Source: Cladochytrium replicatum
Lineage: Eukaryota; Chytridiomycota; Chytridiomycetes; Cladochytriales; Cladochytriaceae
Length of the DNA stretch: 64,000 nt
Direction of reading: 5' to 3'
NCBI GenBank assembly: GCA_025526935.1
Contig: JAHLKD010000003.1
Span: 744,001 to 808,000, forward strand
The translations under genes and the position numbers were made by a program. A model generated the notes under the pieces. That model searched no databases, was not told the DNA's origin, and saw only the letters and a list, made by a program, of their open reading frames with translations. This document shows positions 11,607 to 23,678 of this stretch, piece by piece. Position 1 is the first letter of the stretch; each line of letters opens with the position of its first letter.

Positions 11607-12238
11607 TCAACATTGGACTTTGTCCTCGCCAGCGCAGCAGCCAAACTGGGCATTCCCGACCCCGTCGAGCACCCAATCCTGATGATACGAAGCAGACCAG
11701 TCATAGCAGCCTTCCTTCGTGACAGCACCGCACACGTACGTTCGGTAACAGGTTCGGTACATTCCTTGCGACCAGCCCATCGCTTGCTGCAACCAAAGTT
11801 GGCCGACCGAATTTCCTGGCACCCAACACTGGTATTTGCCGCTTACAGTCGTGGACAAACCAAAGGTTCTTCCATTACGGCCGTAGTCTCCCGAGTTCAG
11901 GATACCCCTCCAAAGGTCACCAGCGGTACCTGGGACTCCATCCGCGAGGGATCGACTTTCCGATGCCCAATAGTTCATCCCCTGAAAGCTGCCTCCCGCG
12001 GAGTCATAACCAGTGCGTAAGCATTTGCTTGCGGGCTTCCAACCGGTCCACCATACACCCCCAGCAGTGACCGATGCGTCCAACCAAGTGTCTGTTCCCG
12101 AGTGGGTCCGCAGCAGACGCAGTCTCGCTTGTCGAGTCTGTTTTCGATCGTCACGTTGCTGCTCACGAGCATCGAAGCCGTAGTTCCGTTGAAGCAGGAT
12201 GCACCGATGGAGCCGGGAGTAAAGTTGCAAATGCTCAT
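11607..12238 (-). pseudogene. Unrecognised Trp/Cys-rich ORF with a frame break
   Basis: I do not recognise a family. An ATG at 12238 opens a frame with sensible composition (MSICNFTPGSIGASCFNG, later RDCVCCGPT). Around 12100-12140 the natural-looking sequence continues in a second frame (THSGTDTWLDASVTAGGVWW, then NYWASESRSLADG, WVPGNSVGQLWLQQAMGW, CYRTYVCGAVTKEGCYDW) to a stop at 11607. The second frame holds about 150 residues rich in Trp, Cys, Gly and Tyr, like an extracellular carbohydrate-binding or structural protein. No signal peptide is visible. The switch is a frameshift or an intron I could not place; the only phase-compatible GT-AG pair is 29 bp, much shorter than any other intron here. 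Confidence 0.4.
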
Positions 12239-13700
12239 AACTGCGAAGTCTGAGGAGTGATGAGGTAGAGAGAGGTTTGGTTTTTGTTTCTGTGGATGGT
12301 GATCTGGGGAGAGTTACGGTTTAAGTAGTGTTCTGCCATGTGTCTTTGCCTGATACGTTATAAAATCTGGAACAATCAAGATAGTGTATAGGACTCCCAT
12401 GGATGCAAATGTGTCTTCTAAATTTCCATCAAAGGCTCAGGGCATCGAAGAGCATGCATGAATCTTTGAAAGATAAAGCTTGTTGTTGAAAAGAAAACTC
12501 TTTTTCAAACGAGACAATTAAAGAGAAGACCTTTGGCTTCCTAAGTTCCTATTCGATGTTTGTCAATGTGGGAGGTTTCTGTTGCACTGCAACATCACTG
12601 ATCGGCAGCGTAAATTTGTCTTTGAGCGTTTTTCGTGCAGCGGGTGCCTTGCTTTGGAACGTCGAAGGAGATATTGTTTGCCACCTTCGCTAAATTAGTT
12701 TCTACTGTTGCGTGAAAAACGTGCGAAGACGATAGCTAATCACGAACGTAAACCGATCATGGTGTTGGAGCAAATTGTCACCTAACATGGTGCCTTCTTT
12801 CCTCACGATTACGTTTCTCTTTACCCTAAAGGATAAATCTGCCCTCAAAAGATGCTCTTTGTCTCCTTGGAAGCTGGATGGCAATATTGGTGTAAAAGTG
12901 TCTTAAATTTGCCAACAAATAGCAACTGAAACAACTGCAATTGTGGTAGTAAATAGAGTAGAATGGTATCACGTTGCCCACGCAGCTGTTCATTCTCGTA
13001 TGATCCTTTCCTGACGACCCATATTGATTGGCGTCACCGATTTCACTCTGTCTTTGGTCTTTGACTACTCATGAAGCTTCCAAGATCTCTTCAAACAAAA
13101 GAAATGCCTCATGATCCAAAAGCTCGATCATGTCAAATCCTTGATGAGATCTGTGGATGCTCGTCAAACTTCCAAACGCTAAGCCACAGTATGTGAAATC
13201 CTTTGTTTTCTTGGTTGCTCCTTTTCGCTGGACCAACGACAGCAACAAAGTTGGAGATTGCGTTTTGCCTCTTGGCCTCTTCGCCCCCAGTATCCTTATC
13301 CTGTCGCAGATGGGTAGCATCCCGATTCTGCGACAGCATCATCGTGGTGGGTAGAACAAATGTTTTGCTGGGTTTTTGGCGTTTCAGTAAGCAGCACTTT
13401 GCTGAACTGGAGCCGGAGCTCGGCTACAGTATTTTCTTATGATGATCAACGTCGATAGCAAAGGCAAGGACAACACTGACCATGTTTGGTGAACCATTCG
13501 AAGTTCAAATAATACATGAACAACAGCAACAATAGAAAAACGCAACGAATCGAATACCAAGAACCGAAACCAGCGGTAAGAGGTCAATAGAATCCGCAAA
13601 GCTTTCCGAGCGCCAAAATATATAACCAAAAAAAATCCGAGCTGTTTCAATGCAACAATAAAATGCCATAGATCAGAACAAACAGGCTTGTCCGTTTAGT
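12239..13700. other. Long stretch without supported gene
   Basis: About 1.4 kb with only short overlapping open frames, none with recognisable motifs or convincing splice structure. Confidence 0.5.
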
Positions 13701-14709
13701 TCAGCCTCCATCAGCCATCGGTCGAGTTTCAACCTCCGTCCGCCATCGCTCAACCGATGCCCCGCTCCACCTAAACCTCGTCTTTCCCAAGCGCTTTTCT
13801 CCCACCGCCTCACCAACTGTCGCCAGTTCAGAGAGTTGCTTCCATGTTTCATCAGAAACATACAACTTGTACCGAACTATTCCCAGAAACGCTGCTTCCA
13901 TCTCGTTCACCCTTCGAACATCGACCCCGCTCAGGCTCGACCACGCCGCATTCGACGGCGCGTTATCAATGAGGTACTTTGCTGCGAGCATGACGGCAGT
14001 CATAAATGTGAGGCGCGCGTCGCGGAAACCGTGGTCCAGTTTTGATGTGTTGGAGTCGAAGAAGTGGAGCGTGGTGAGACGGGAGTGAAGACGCGAGAGA
14101 TAGAGGAGAGAGATTTGGAGCGTTGGTATTGTGGTGTGGGAGCGGGAGAGGAGTTCGATGACGTAGTCGCGGAGCGTGGATGGAAGGAGTGTGATGTTTA
14201 GGGAAAATGCTGCGTCGCGCCATATCGACTCGATCGTTTCGATTGCGGCATCTGTGAAGGAACCGGAATGAGTCAATGTATATTGCAGAAACTGTAGTGG
14301 CTAGCTCCACCTTACCGATGAGATGGGAGAAGTCTGAGGAGTCTTCAATGCGTGGAGTGAATCTGAGTGAGCCCATATCCTTTGACAGAGGAGTTCCGTG
14401 GTTTGTGGAGGGGAAGAAATCGTGATATCCAGAGTGGATGAATGTAGATCCCGCGCAAGAGCTCGAAAACGTGTAGAGTGAGGAGGATGGTGAGTCAAGC
14501 TGCTCCTTGTTCGGAGAAACGTTGAGCTTTTGAGTGGAGATCGAGTTTGAGTGGAGGGCGGTGCTATCTAGATCCGAGATGATGGTCCAGTCATCATCTG
14601 ACGGAGTTGACGCTGGAACAGTGTTTCGCTCCTTCACGTATGTCGAATAGATGTCTTGCACAACCTGGTAGTAAGAACCAGACCATCTTTCGTCGTGGGA
14701 GGTAATCAT
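13701..14709 (-). CDS. Cyclin of the Pho80/PCL (Pho85-cyclin) type
   Basis: Regulatory subunit expected to bind a Pho85/CDK5-like kinase. Two exons, 14316-14709 and 13701-14251, joined across a 64-bp GTAAG...CAG intron, give 314 residues. The first 130 are Ser/Thr-rich and disordered. The cyclin box spans about 140-260: DAAIETIESIWRDA, then FRDARLTFMTAVMLAAKYL, then AWSSLSGVDVRRVNEMEAAF and LGIVRYKLYVSDETW. The last is the pattern of PCL1/2-type cyclins (helix 3 'LAAKYL.D', helix 4 'W..L.G....E.N..E..FL'). Start is the first ATG of the frame. Convergent spacing is absent; the next gene lies 770 bp away on the other strand. Confidence 0.8.
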
Positions 14710-15477
14710 GGGTCGGCTGTCAGTCGTGCGTACAATGCGATTGAATACGGGAGTTCCCGTTATTGTTCTGACTATTTTATCCGTGTGATCCCCAAACGAA
14801 TGAAGGTTGTCGTCGTCTTGGGGGAGTGATACGGGTTGAAGGTGGTCTGCACATATTTCAAAACATTGGATGTTGGATGGGGGAGGCAGATTCGTGAGGC
14901 GGAAACTTTCTTTCCTATTAAAGAGGAACTCCCGAACTCCCCCCCCTCGGAATCCGTGGAGGCACGTTCAACCGCAGATTTTGGATGGACATTCACAACG
15001 TGGGAACCGTGATCAGCCAATCGCAGCAGAGGTGCGCCACATGGGTTCCTTTCCTGAGAATTCCAACTTGATGGGCATGGAAGTAGTGGTGATAATACCT
15101 CGATGGGATGAGTGCGAGTACATAGAGGCACAAAAGGGTCCCCTATAAAGATGCGCCTCAGATAACGCACTCGATCACAATGAGTCGGGCTTGCACTGGC
15201 TTATGGCAACATGCAGCATGATACAAAGTGAGACTTCTTCTATGTTGCCGGTGCAATTATCTTTGATCAGAGTGTGTATGACCCGTTCACTTAGTGAGTG
15301 AACCATTCATATGTGTGACTTTGTCAGCGAGACGTAATACAATAATGAACACGTCATTTTTGCATTTTCAATGTCGCTGTGCCATTTCAACTTGCAGTGC
15401 CTTTTGTGGGTGGGCCTCACCAAATCCGCTTAAAAACACTGTGATCTCACAACCTCGCTAATCCAGTACACCAAAGC
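14710..15477. promoter_or_regulatory. Divergent intergenic region between cyclin and first DUF4097-like gene
   Basis: About 770 bp holding both 5' regions. A TATA-like CTTAAAAAC at 15429-15437 lies 41-49 bp before the ATG at 15478; the downstream paralogue has a similar element at similar distance. No gene seen. Confidence 0.35.
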
Positions 15478-17064
15478 ATGCCTTTCTTCACAAAATACAA
15501 ACCAGTTCGTCTCGAGGACTCGGATGATCTGGAGTCTGCCGCTGTTCCACCAGAATACTCGGCAGCACCAGAGACAACACCGCTCGCGTCAGATGCGAAA
15601 ATCGTCTTCATCGTCGACGAGAAGACGATAAAAAGAAGGCGCAGATGTCTTTCATTTCTCAAGTGGATTTTCATCACTTGGGCATTGATTGCCGTTGTCA
15701 ACCACATCAGTCTCCACTACGAGGTGAGTTCCACTGTTGCGGATATAATATGGCGGTATAAGCGATTGATGCTCTAATGATAGGGAGAAGGTCGTCGCCA
15801 CAATGGCCACCACCGTCATCACAAGAGCCATGGCGAAAAGTCTGTTTCGTCGATGGTGGATCACTACGTTAAGACTGGAGAGGTGAAGATCGAGTCTTCC
15901 TGCAAAAGCGACGACGGAAATGAGGTTTTCTACTATGCGCCTGAGGATGGCGTCAAATTGATCGAGGGCGGCGTTATTTTGCTCAATACCACCATTAAAA
16001 ACTTGGTGCGTTCTGACAAACATCACTCAAATCATTCTACTTGCGTTGACCGATTCATTATGAGCAGATTGCCGACGGAAAGATTAATGGTGGTCTACCA
16101 GACACCACTGACCACACCCTCAAAGTCTCGCTGTCATTCGAGTCCAACATCTCTCCCGAAGTGTTCGAACACCTCATTTACTCCATCGAATATGACCCAT
16201 CGGTATTCGGCTCGCTTACAGTTATCGCAAATGTTGAAGAAGATTATGAAGTCAAGGGTTGCCTTATCGCCCACCTTGACATCCACGAAGGAGCCGATGA
16301 CGAGGATGACGACGATGATGACGACGATGACGATGAAGGGGACGATCTCGCTCGAAGGCAGAGGATTTTTGCTTATGTCGGCGTGGAAGGTGACATCGGA
16401 TCGTTTGAGCTCAAAAACGTTGTGGCTTCTAATATCGTTGCGGACCTTCGCACTGGCGCTGTCGTAATCGAGGTATTACTCACCTGTGCACTCCCAAGTA
16501 ACGATTATTGAAGTTTTCACTCAGGACTCTAGTGCAGACAATGCCTGGTTGGATGTTTCCACCGGATTAATTGCGCTTGATGGTGCTTACTCCGAGGACT
16601 TCAAAGCCAACATTGGTGGCGCGGGCTTCGTATCCGTAAAGTCGACCTCTTCTCCTTCCCTAAAGGCTACCGTCAACACCGGCTCCATCTTCATTGTTGA
16701 AAGTACTATCGATTCGCTCGAGGGTAAAGTAGGCGCCGGTAAGATCACCGTCGAAGAAGCCTCCACCACCGACAAGACCATTTTCGACTTGGGTGTCGGA
16801 ACCGGCTCCATCAAAGCCTCCGTCGACGGCGATCACTTCTATGGTACCTTCGATGTCCGCTCCAAACTTGGCACCGCGAAAGTTGTCGATTACGGAACCG
16901 ACGTCCCGATCGAGGTCCACGAGCCCGAGAACAAATGGGACGCCCACAGGTTTGTCTCTGGGACCAAGGGCGCGGAAGGTGAAGGAACTGGCAGCATCTC
17001 CATCTCGGTCGGGGTTGGAGTGGCGTCCCTTAACTTTGTCAAGCTTGGCGGCGGTGACGAGTGA
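15478..17064 (+). CDS. Single-pass membrane protein with DUF4097-like beta-solenoid ectodomain (paralogue A)
   Basis: Exons 15478-15723, 15784-16005, 16068-16472 and 16525-17064 give 470 residues; all three introns are phase 0. A cytoplasmic N-terminus of about 55 residues precedes a basic stretch (KRRRR) and one transmembrane helix (about 58-77), so a type II topology is expected. A His-rich linker (GHHRHHKSHG) follows. The ectodomain is a run of short beta repeats such as TGSIFIVESTI and GTGSIKASVDGDHFYGTFDV, the look of the DUF4097/DUF2807 'putative adhesin' right-handed solenoid. An Asp/Glu run of about 17 residues at 16298-16345 interrupts it. Function is unknown; the neighbour at 17742 is a paralogue with the same exon plan. 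Confidence 0.8.
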
Positions 17065-17741
17065 ATCATGCGGTGATGGTTCTGTTTTCCTTGTTGATTC
17101 GTTCCTTGCTGAAATGCTACAGTCTTCCTAACAACGCATTTGCCTAGTGCACCTAATTTCCATAGTTGTTCATCTCTCGCGGTTTAATGAGATATGTGGA
17201 AGTTAGGTTGTGCCTTATCGTTTGTGCTTTCTCTGCCCAGTTTATTTCTCACTGTCTATGGCTATTTTTTGAATCTATCATAACCCGAGAAGTGTCTCAT
17301 GTCAATTATGGCATTATTATGTGTATCTTTTGCGAGCTGTCTGTGTTTTACGTGGGTAGTGTCATAAATTATCGTTCAGCCATTGATGATGTTGGTGTGT
17401 GTTTGGCTCACTGATCCTGGAACGAGCCCTTCTGTTGCCTGATTGAGGTTCACAGCAGAGCAGCAATTCGACGATCGATCAGCAGGTCAGCGACAGCAAT
17501 GTAGCATATCTCTGCATTTGGTCCGACATCCACAAAACAAAGCTCGGTGTGATTGAGTTGGATAAAAGAAAATGTACCAAGCTCCCATTCAAACATTTAT
17601 GGCTCCTCTTTTTAGCAACCTGAATGCAGGCGCCATTTATGCCATAAAATAATTCAAGTGGCCGTTTGTGTGTATATCCAGACAAAGCTTTAAAAAGACC
17701 CAGAGCCGGTTTACTCTTCTTCCACATCCAAGGAGATCAGC
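17065..17741. promoter_or_regulatory. Spacer between the tandem paralogues
   Basis: 3' region of paralogue A and promoter of B. A TATA-like TTTAAAAAG at 17689-17697 is 45-53 bp before the ATG at 17742. Nothing else seen. Confidence 0.35.
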
Positions 17742-19335
17742 ATGAGTTTCTTGTCGAAGCCCAAGTCGATTCGCCTCCCTGAAACTGATGCTGACGTAGA
17801 GTCGGCCAAGCTTATGCCGCCTCAGTATACAGAGAAGCACGCGGCCCGCTCGGACGCGCCGGTCTTTTTGGTGGTCAACGAGAAAAAGTCAAAATGGTGG
17901 ACATCAATTGCCAAATGGATCCTGATCATCGTTGGGCTTGTGACTTTGTACCAGCTTTTTGGAAGGTCTAATGATGGCAAGGTGTGCTTCCTGATCAAAC
18001 TCACCACAGCTTTTTGCTGATCGATTTGTCACTGATCTCCAGCTGCCTGAGGAACCCGAATACGAGACCGACTTTGAGTTCGCGGATCAGCCTCAGTTGC
18101 AGGTTACGACCACCGAATCCGAAACCCCTTTTGCCACCAGCTGCGGAGACAGCGGTGTTACTTTCTATTATCCTGAGGCTGGAGTCGCCTCTATTAAAGA
18201 CTACGTTATCCGTCTCAACGTCTGCTCAAGCAACCTCGTAAGAGCCTGAAAGTGTTCTTTGTCCGGATCTTACTCACGTTAATCATAGTTTCTTGACGCA
18301 TCTATCGATGGAGGACGCTATGCCAGCCGCAGCTCCTCTGTCGAGGTTGCTCTCTTCTTCGAATCCGATATCCCGGATGTGTTCGATGAGCTCAGCTACG
18401 ACATCCAGCCTGTTACTGAGTTCGGTGGCGCCGCTACTCTCAACGTTGACATCAACTCTGCCTACCCCTTGAAAGCCAAAGGAGGATGTCTCATCGCTCA
18501 CCTTTACATCGGCTTCTCGGACTCACTCAAGCCCGCTGATGCGAAAGCCGCCGCCAAAGCTGCTGTGGCAAAGGCTGCAGCTGCCAAGAATGCCGAGGTG
18601 AAGACAACCGAAGCTGCCAAGCAATCCTACCAAGCTCTTCACAGCGGCCCGATCTTGAGCATTCTTGTCACCTCTGACACTGGTTCGGTGAAGCTCGCCA
18701 ACGCCTACGGAATCGGTGCCACCGTCGACGTCGACTACGGTGAAGTTAACTTCGCTGTAAGTCACCGCGTGTGATGTTTTCGCATCAGTCAACGTTCTAA
18801 CTATTACTTTTAACAGGACTTCCTTGTGGACAACATCCGCAGCAAGGCCAAGAAGGGCCGCATCGAAGTCGAGAACGGCCAATCCTACAACGTCGCCGCT
18901 AACGTCGAGCAAGGCACTGTCGCCATCTCCAACACCGTCTCGAAGGACTTCGACATCGGAGTCAAGAACGGCCGTGTCGAATTCTACGACCCCTCATTCA
19001 CCAACCTCTATACCGAAATCGGATCCGGCTCGCTCGTCCTTGAGCGCGCTTCCCCCGCCAAGGGCTCCGTCATCGACGCCGACGTCGGAATCGGAACTGC
19101 AAAACTCTCGGTCGACGGCGACAATTTCTATGGCACCTTTGACGTCGAGGTCACCAGCGGATCCGCGGACGTGACCAACGCTGGAACTCGTGGACCGTTC
19201 ACAGTTCGCGGACAGAGGAAAGGAAGGTTCGGAAGGAAACTATCTGGTTTCAAGGGTGCCCAGGGCGAGGGTTCTAGCAACATCTCGGTCCAAGTCGGAG
19301 GTGGTACTGCTTCTCTCAAGTTCATCAAGTTGTAA
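17742..19335 (+). CDS. Single-pass membrane protein with DUF4097-like beta-solenoid ectodomain (paralogue B)
   Basis: Exons 17742-17981, 18043-18237, 18289-18756 and 18817-19335 give 473 residues, with three phase-0 introns at positions matching paralogue A (after residues 80, 145, 301 against 82, 156, 291). The order is the same: short cytoplasmic tail with a PPQYTEK motif (A has PPEYSAA), basic KKSKWW, transmembrane helix about 55-72, then solenoid. Shared landmarks are KGCLIAHL/GGCLIAHL, the SVDGDxFYGTFDV block and the closing EGxGSxSISVGVG-type strand. Instead of the acidic run of A it has an Ala/Lys-rich insert (AAKAAVAKAAAAK). A cell-surface or wall-adhesion role is possible but only inferred from the domain class. 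Confidence 0.8.
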
Positions 19336-20172
19336 GATCACTCTAAAACACTGCTATCTTCTGTTTCTTGCATCGACGGCCACAAACACCTCCAAAAAAA
19401 CCCGCTTTTCAAAAAATGTAGTTTTTTCTCTGTTCTTCTATGTCAATGAATGTGCAGGAAGCTTTATTTTGATTTTATTGCTTCTTTTCAAGTTCTGGGC
19501 CCCTTCCTTTCGTGATAAAACAGTTGGGGTGCGTGAATCATTCTTGTTCCTTTTTTGTTTGATTATTTGTTTTTCTATTCCATTCGAACATAGTCTATAA
19601 TCTTGAAGAAAACAGCTACTCTGGTATGTGTGATACCCTCAATAATGGCAGAAGGTGAATACCAATCCAATCTGATTGGCCAACTTGAATGCTGATTTGG
19701 AAACAGCGTGCTGTGAATTCTACCAGCACTCTGAGCCGATCACAAATAAAAGAAATAATACCAGAAAACGGAAGTTTACAAAATACATATCCAGACAAAC
19801 GGCCTATAAATACAAATGGGGAGATGAAAAACCAATCCAATCTGCAGCAAAAGCAATGCTCCGTCTGTTCCCATCCACTATTCCTTTGGTGCAAAATGCG
19901 TCCACCTTGCAAATAGTGTTTATGCTATGATCGAATCAGTCGATGGAGGAGAGAAGTGGCGAGATAATGCAGATAAACCGCAAACAGCGGCAACCATCAG
20001 GAAGCAAAACAAAGAACGTAACCAGTACCGTGGTTCCAGTATACCCTCATTAATAATGTCCTCTTAAACGGTCCCTCCTCTCATCAAGTAAACTGGACAA
20101 CCTCCACCTCTGCTGCAGCACGTCCACTCTATCATGCTGTTCGGTCGGAATCACAAGATCCGGTGTAGAGCC
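19336..20172. other. Intergenic, no gene seen
   Basis: T-rich 3' region of paralogue B followed by AT-rich sequence; no supported feature. Confidence 0.5.
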
Positions 20173-23100
20173 TCACCGAATACCCGTAGTTCGGAACGAT
20201 GTTGGGGTCGGCACACTCGACAGCCCACATAGTGCTGTGGTAACAATCGCGCTATGTTCATCGGTAGCGACATAAGTCACCGGAACTACAATCGGCGAAA
20301 TAGCCGGCCACTCCAGGGATCTTCTGGTCTGAATAATTCCCCGTGGAATACTCCCGTTGCTGCTTTGAACGCCAGTGCGGACGTTCGGATGCGCGATTGT
20401 CGGGGATGGGGGTCGACCACCAGAGTTCCGTGATCGAGATAACCGAGGCGGAAGATTTGCGTGCGTCGCGAACCCGGCGTCACTCGGGGACGATGCACTC
20501 GAAGTCGGAGGATTATTCGGTAAATTGAATCTTACAGTATGCATCGGTGTATATGGTGTAGCCACCTCAATTTCATCTCCACCATGGTTTTGACATCGTA
20601 AAGAAACCGTTTGAGCTGACGGTGCCGTTTGCTGACGCTCCGGAGCCCCATTCTCCCATTGTCCAATTAGCACGAGGCATTTGTTGTTGCCTCTTACCCG
20701 AATTTCCCATCTTTGACCTCGCTTCTCTGAAAGCCGGATCAGGAAGCAGTGGTGGTGTTCTTTCTATGTGAAAGCTCATTTGATGTCCCTCCGAAGACGT
20801 GTCATCCGCAAAATGTATCACTGGAACAATCAACTCTGTCGGGGAGCCGGATATTGGTATCAATTCAACTGTCAAATGACAAACGCGAACGAGCTCCACC
20901 ATCGAGTGACACCTCGGACTCGAATTCGACCGCACCATCTCGATTGGAGTGAGGAGATAATGTCGTGGGTTCTCGCCAGGCCAATCTGCTGGCTAGTATT
21001 GGTGCTGAAAAGCGGAAGTGCAGATAGTCCTGACTTTCGGCACCAACTAGATCCTCTCCTCGTGGAAACCATGAAAGTCCCCGATGATCCTCTGGCTGGC
21101 GATGAACGCCATACAGAACCTGTCCGTGCCTTGATGCTTCCGATGATTGTTCTTGTAAGAGGGCATGTGGTTCAGCTGATTCACATCCTGTCCACGCATC
21201 GATTATCTCAGAACAATCTTCGGATACCGTTGGAACCGGTCCTAGCAAAAGTGCTCCAGAATGAATACTTGCTCAGGGACAAGCCCCGGTTGACTTCTGT
21301 ATCTCGCTTACTCCTCTTCATTTTCGAAATCTTCAAAAAACTGACTCCTCCTTTCATCCGCTTTATCCGATCGCAAGCTTCTTGCATATGTACTACCAGA
21401 GGTTGCCGTCGTTTGCCGATGTACAGGTACATTGGCAATGTTACGCGCACCAAAGCAATGACCAGAACTCGTCGTCCCGTTTATAACGGTTGGGCAGATC
21501 GGCGGATGGTTTGTGTTGCGTTGTTATGAGGGCACAGCTGAGATGTGCGATTCTCGAGCTGGGGACGTCATTTTCGTGTAAGCACCACGATACTTGCCAC
21601 CATGATGAATACACCATAATCTTCTCGAATGCAATAACGAATCGACCACCTGGCTCCTTTATGCAGGTTTCCAGAATCGGAAGACCATCACACCGAGATT
21701 GACGCCTAGTGCAGAGAGCAGAACGGCACCTAGGCTGTTTTAAGTTGCACGGCTTGGATCACTGGCTGGAGTTGCACTAGGGTTGCCATTCCGTGTGGAT
21801 TTGCAAACGTTGGTGTTGGGACGGATGAGGAAGCCTCAGTATTCGCTGCTACACCTCTGTTTCTGGTTCTGGTGAGTCTGGTCCGCGAGAAATTACAATT
21901 TGTGTGCCAGTACTGACTTTGTATCAAATTTCCACAGCTATTGCATGAGGTAGCTCGCTTCCTCAGCGTACTCCCATCTTCAGACAATCGAACTTCTAGA
22001 AAATAAACGGTATCATCTGGCTGCTCGGTAAGGCTTGAGTGGCCGCCCCACATAAAGAAATAATTGTCACTCAAATCAATCAGAGTGCTTGAAGCGTGCA
22101 ACAGGAACCAAAGAGTCCTCACACAAAATGATTGGACGCCAGCAAAGGTACGAAGTTTTGGAACGTCCAGAGCCCAAAGGTCGTTGTACGCAGTTCCGTC
22201 AACATAATCTCCGCCAGCAAAAAGTAGTGCAAATTCTGACTACCCAATCTTAAGAAGTGAAAGCGTTGCAGAAGCTCGTGGAGCAGGTTGGTCAGATGCA
22301 CTGTCAACACTTGTCTGGTTCCACTTAACAAGATGAAACGTCACCACTTGTGCATGTCAACTGGAATGAAGAAAACTTACGACTTTGTTGGCAGTGTCGA
22401 ATAAATTGCAACCATTTGTTGTTCTCTTATGAATGCCGAAACAGATCAGGAGATATCACTCATTTGTACAAGGAGCGTGGAAGCACCCACTCACCGCTGT
22501 CGGAAGGAGGTCGATATAAGGTGGGTCCGGCATTCGCGTCCACAACTTGCTATTCATATTCACAGACCATAGTTCTCGTGAGGTATTATCTTCTCTCGCA
22601 CCAACTAAAAGATATATCAGCAATCCCAAGTTATCCGCGTAAAAACTTGGCTACCTGTGCCTCCATACAGATACAGCGTCCATTGGCTGTACGGAACAAC
22701 TGAACAATGTTCACTCTTTGCACCGGCGACGTCGATCCCGTCTCCAAACCGTCTACGACTTCGGATGCCTTTTCAGATGCCAGATCCAATCGAAACATCC
22801 GCTTTCCCATCCGAAACTGAGTAGTAGTTCCGCGGATCCCACGACGTAACTCCAGCAGCATCACGAACGGCAGATCGCTCATACTAAACTTTCCGTCTTT
22901 CATCGGAAGAACCGCATGGGCCGCGTGGCCCGCGATCGGAGATACAACTGTCTCGCTGAACCGGAGAGCCCACCAATTCGGTAATGGCACGCTGATCCGC
23001 GATGCGATGTCGGCATATTTCCGTCTGTGACTCCAGCCACCATACACGCCAGTGCTCTGTTTCCGTCATTTCGACTGAGGGTTGCACTGTGGCCTATCAC

Positions 23101-23181
23101 TCAACCCCATGCTGCGAGCACATGAGGAAGTAGGATTGCAAGGATCAGGATTCCCAGGCGAGAGTGCTAATGGGAAGGCAT
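20173..23181 (-). pseudogene. Kelch-repeat transmembrane protein, degenerate
   Basis: Readable order on the minus strand: a signal-peptide-like segment (LGILILAILLPHVLAAW) whose ATG at 23181 is followed by TAG at codon 5; kelch blades (TLYLYGG, then after a 51-bp intron VGAREDNTSRELWSVN; FAGGDYVDGTAYNDLWALD; SSTLIDLSDNYFFMWGG); a Ser/Thr/Pro linker; a membrane helix (SLGAVLLSALGVNLGVMVF) near 21.7 kb; and a long low-complexity tail ending at 20173. In-frame stops sit in the signal region, in a blade (ATLSLLKIG then TAG), just before the membrane helix, and in the tail. Several frame changes occur. Kelch blades fold as a propeller; intact relatives would be surface proteins. Some breaks might be missed introns, but the number of lesions favours a pseudogene. 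Confidence 0.6.
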
Positions 23182-23678
23182 ATCGAGTGTCTAGCCAGGA
23201 TCGCGATTGTAGGAAGTTTGATTCAGCAATCGGTTAAAGTACACGGTCAAATCCCCCATCTCTTGCCCCAAGACCAGCTAGGGCCAAAAATAGGAAATTA
23301 AACAAAAAATGGCTGAGTAAATCATTAAAAAAAGAATGCAGTTATTTAGGAGTGCTACAATTAAAGAAAAATCAAAAAGAAATCAATCGATAACCAAGCA
23401 GATTGATGGAGATAATCAGCACCAAAGAAGCACAGCTTCTGTGAATGTGGACAGTTGAGAAAGGGGGTATTCATTCCGACACTTCTAAAAAATTATATAC
23501 GCATTGAAAGAGTCCTGAACCAGAGAGAAGCTCAAATGAAGACCCGTTGAGAGATTAACCCAATAATAGACGAGACCTTCTCGTGCACTTACACGCCAGT
23601 CGTCAATGTTCGACCCGCTACAAAACCAAGAACGGACGGATCGACTCAACAATAAAATCAGCAACAGATAACGCTCTA
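23182..23678. other. Intergenic, no gene seen
   Basis: AT-rich, A-rich around 23.3 kb; no supported feature. Confidence 0.5.

Noticed and set aside
11487-12020. 177-codon plus-strand open frame
   Set aside because: Antisense to the Trp/Cys-rich frame; composition looks non-natural and it lacks recognisable features.
20173-23181. TAG reassigned to an amino acid, to explain stops in the kelch locus
   Set aside because: The mitochondrial carrier and the kinase both end at TAG exactly where their families end, and TAA and frame breaks also occur in the kelch locus.
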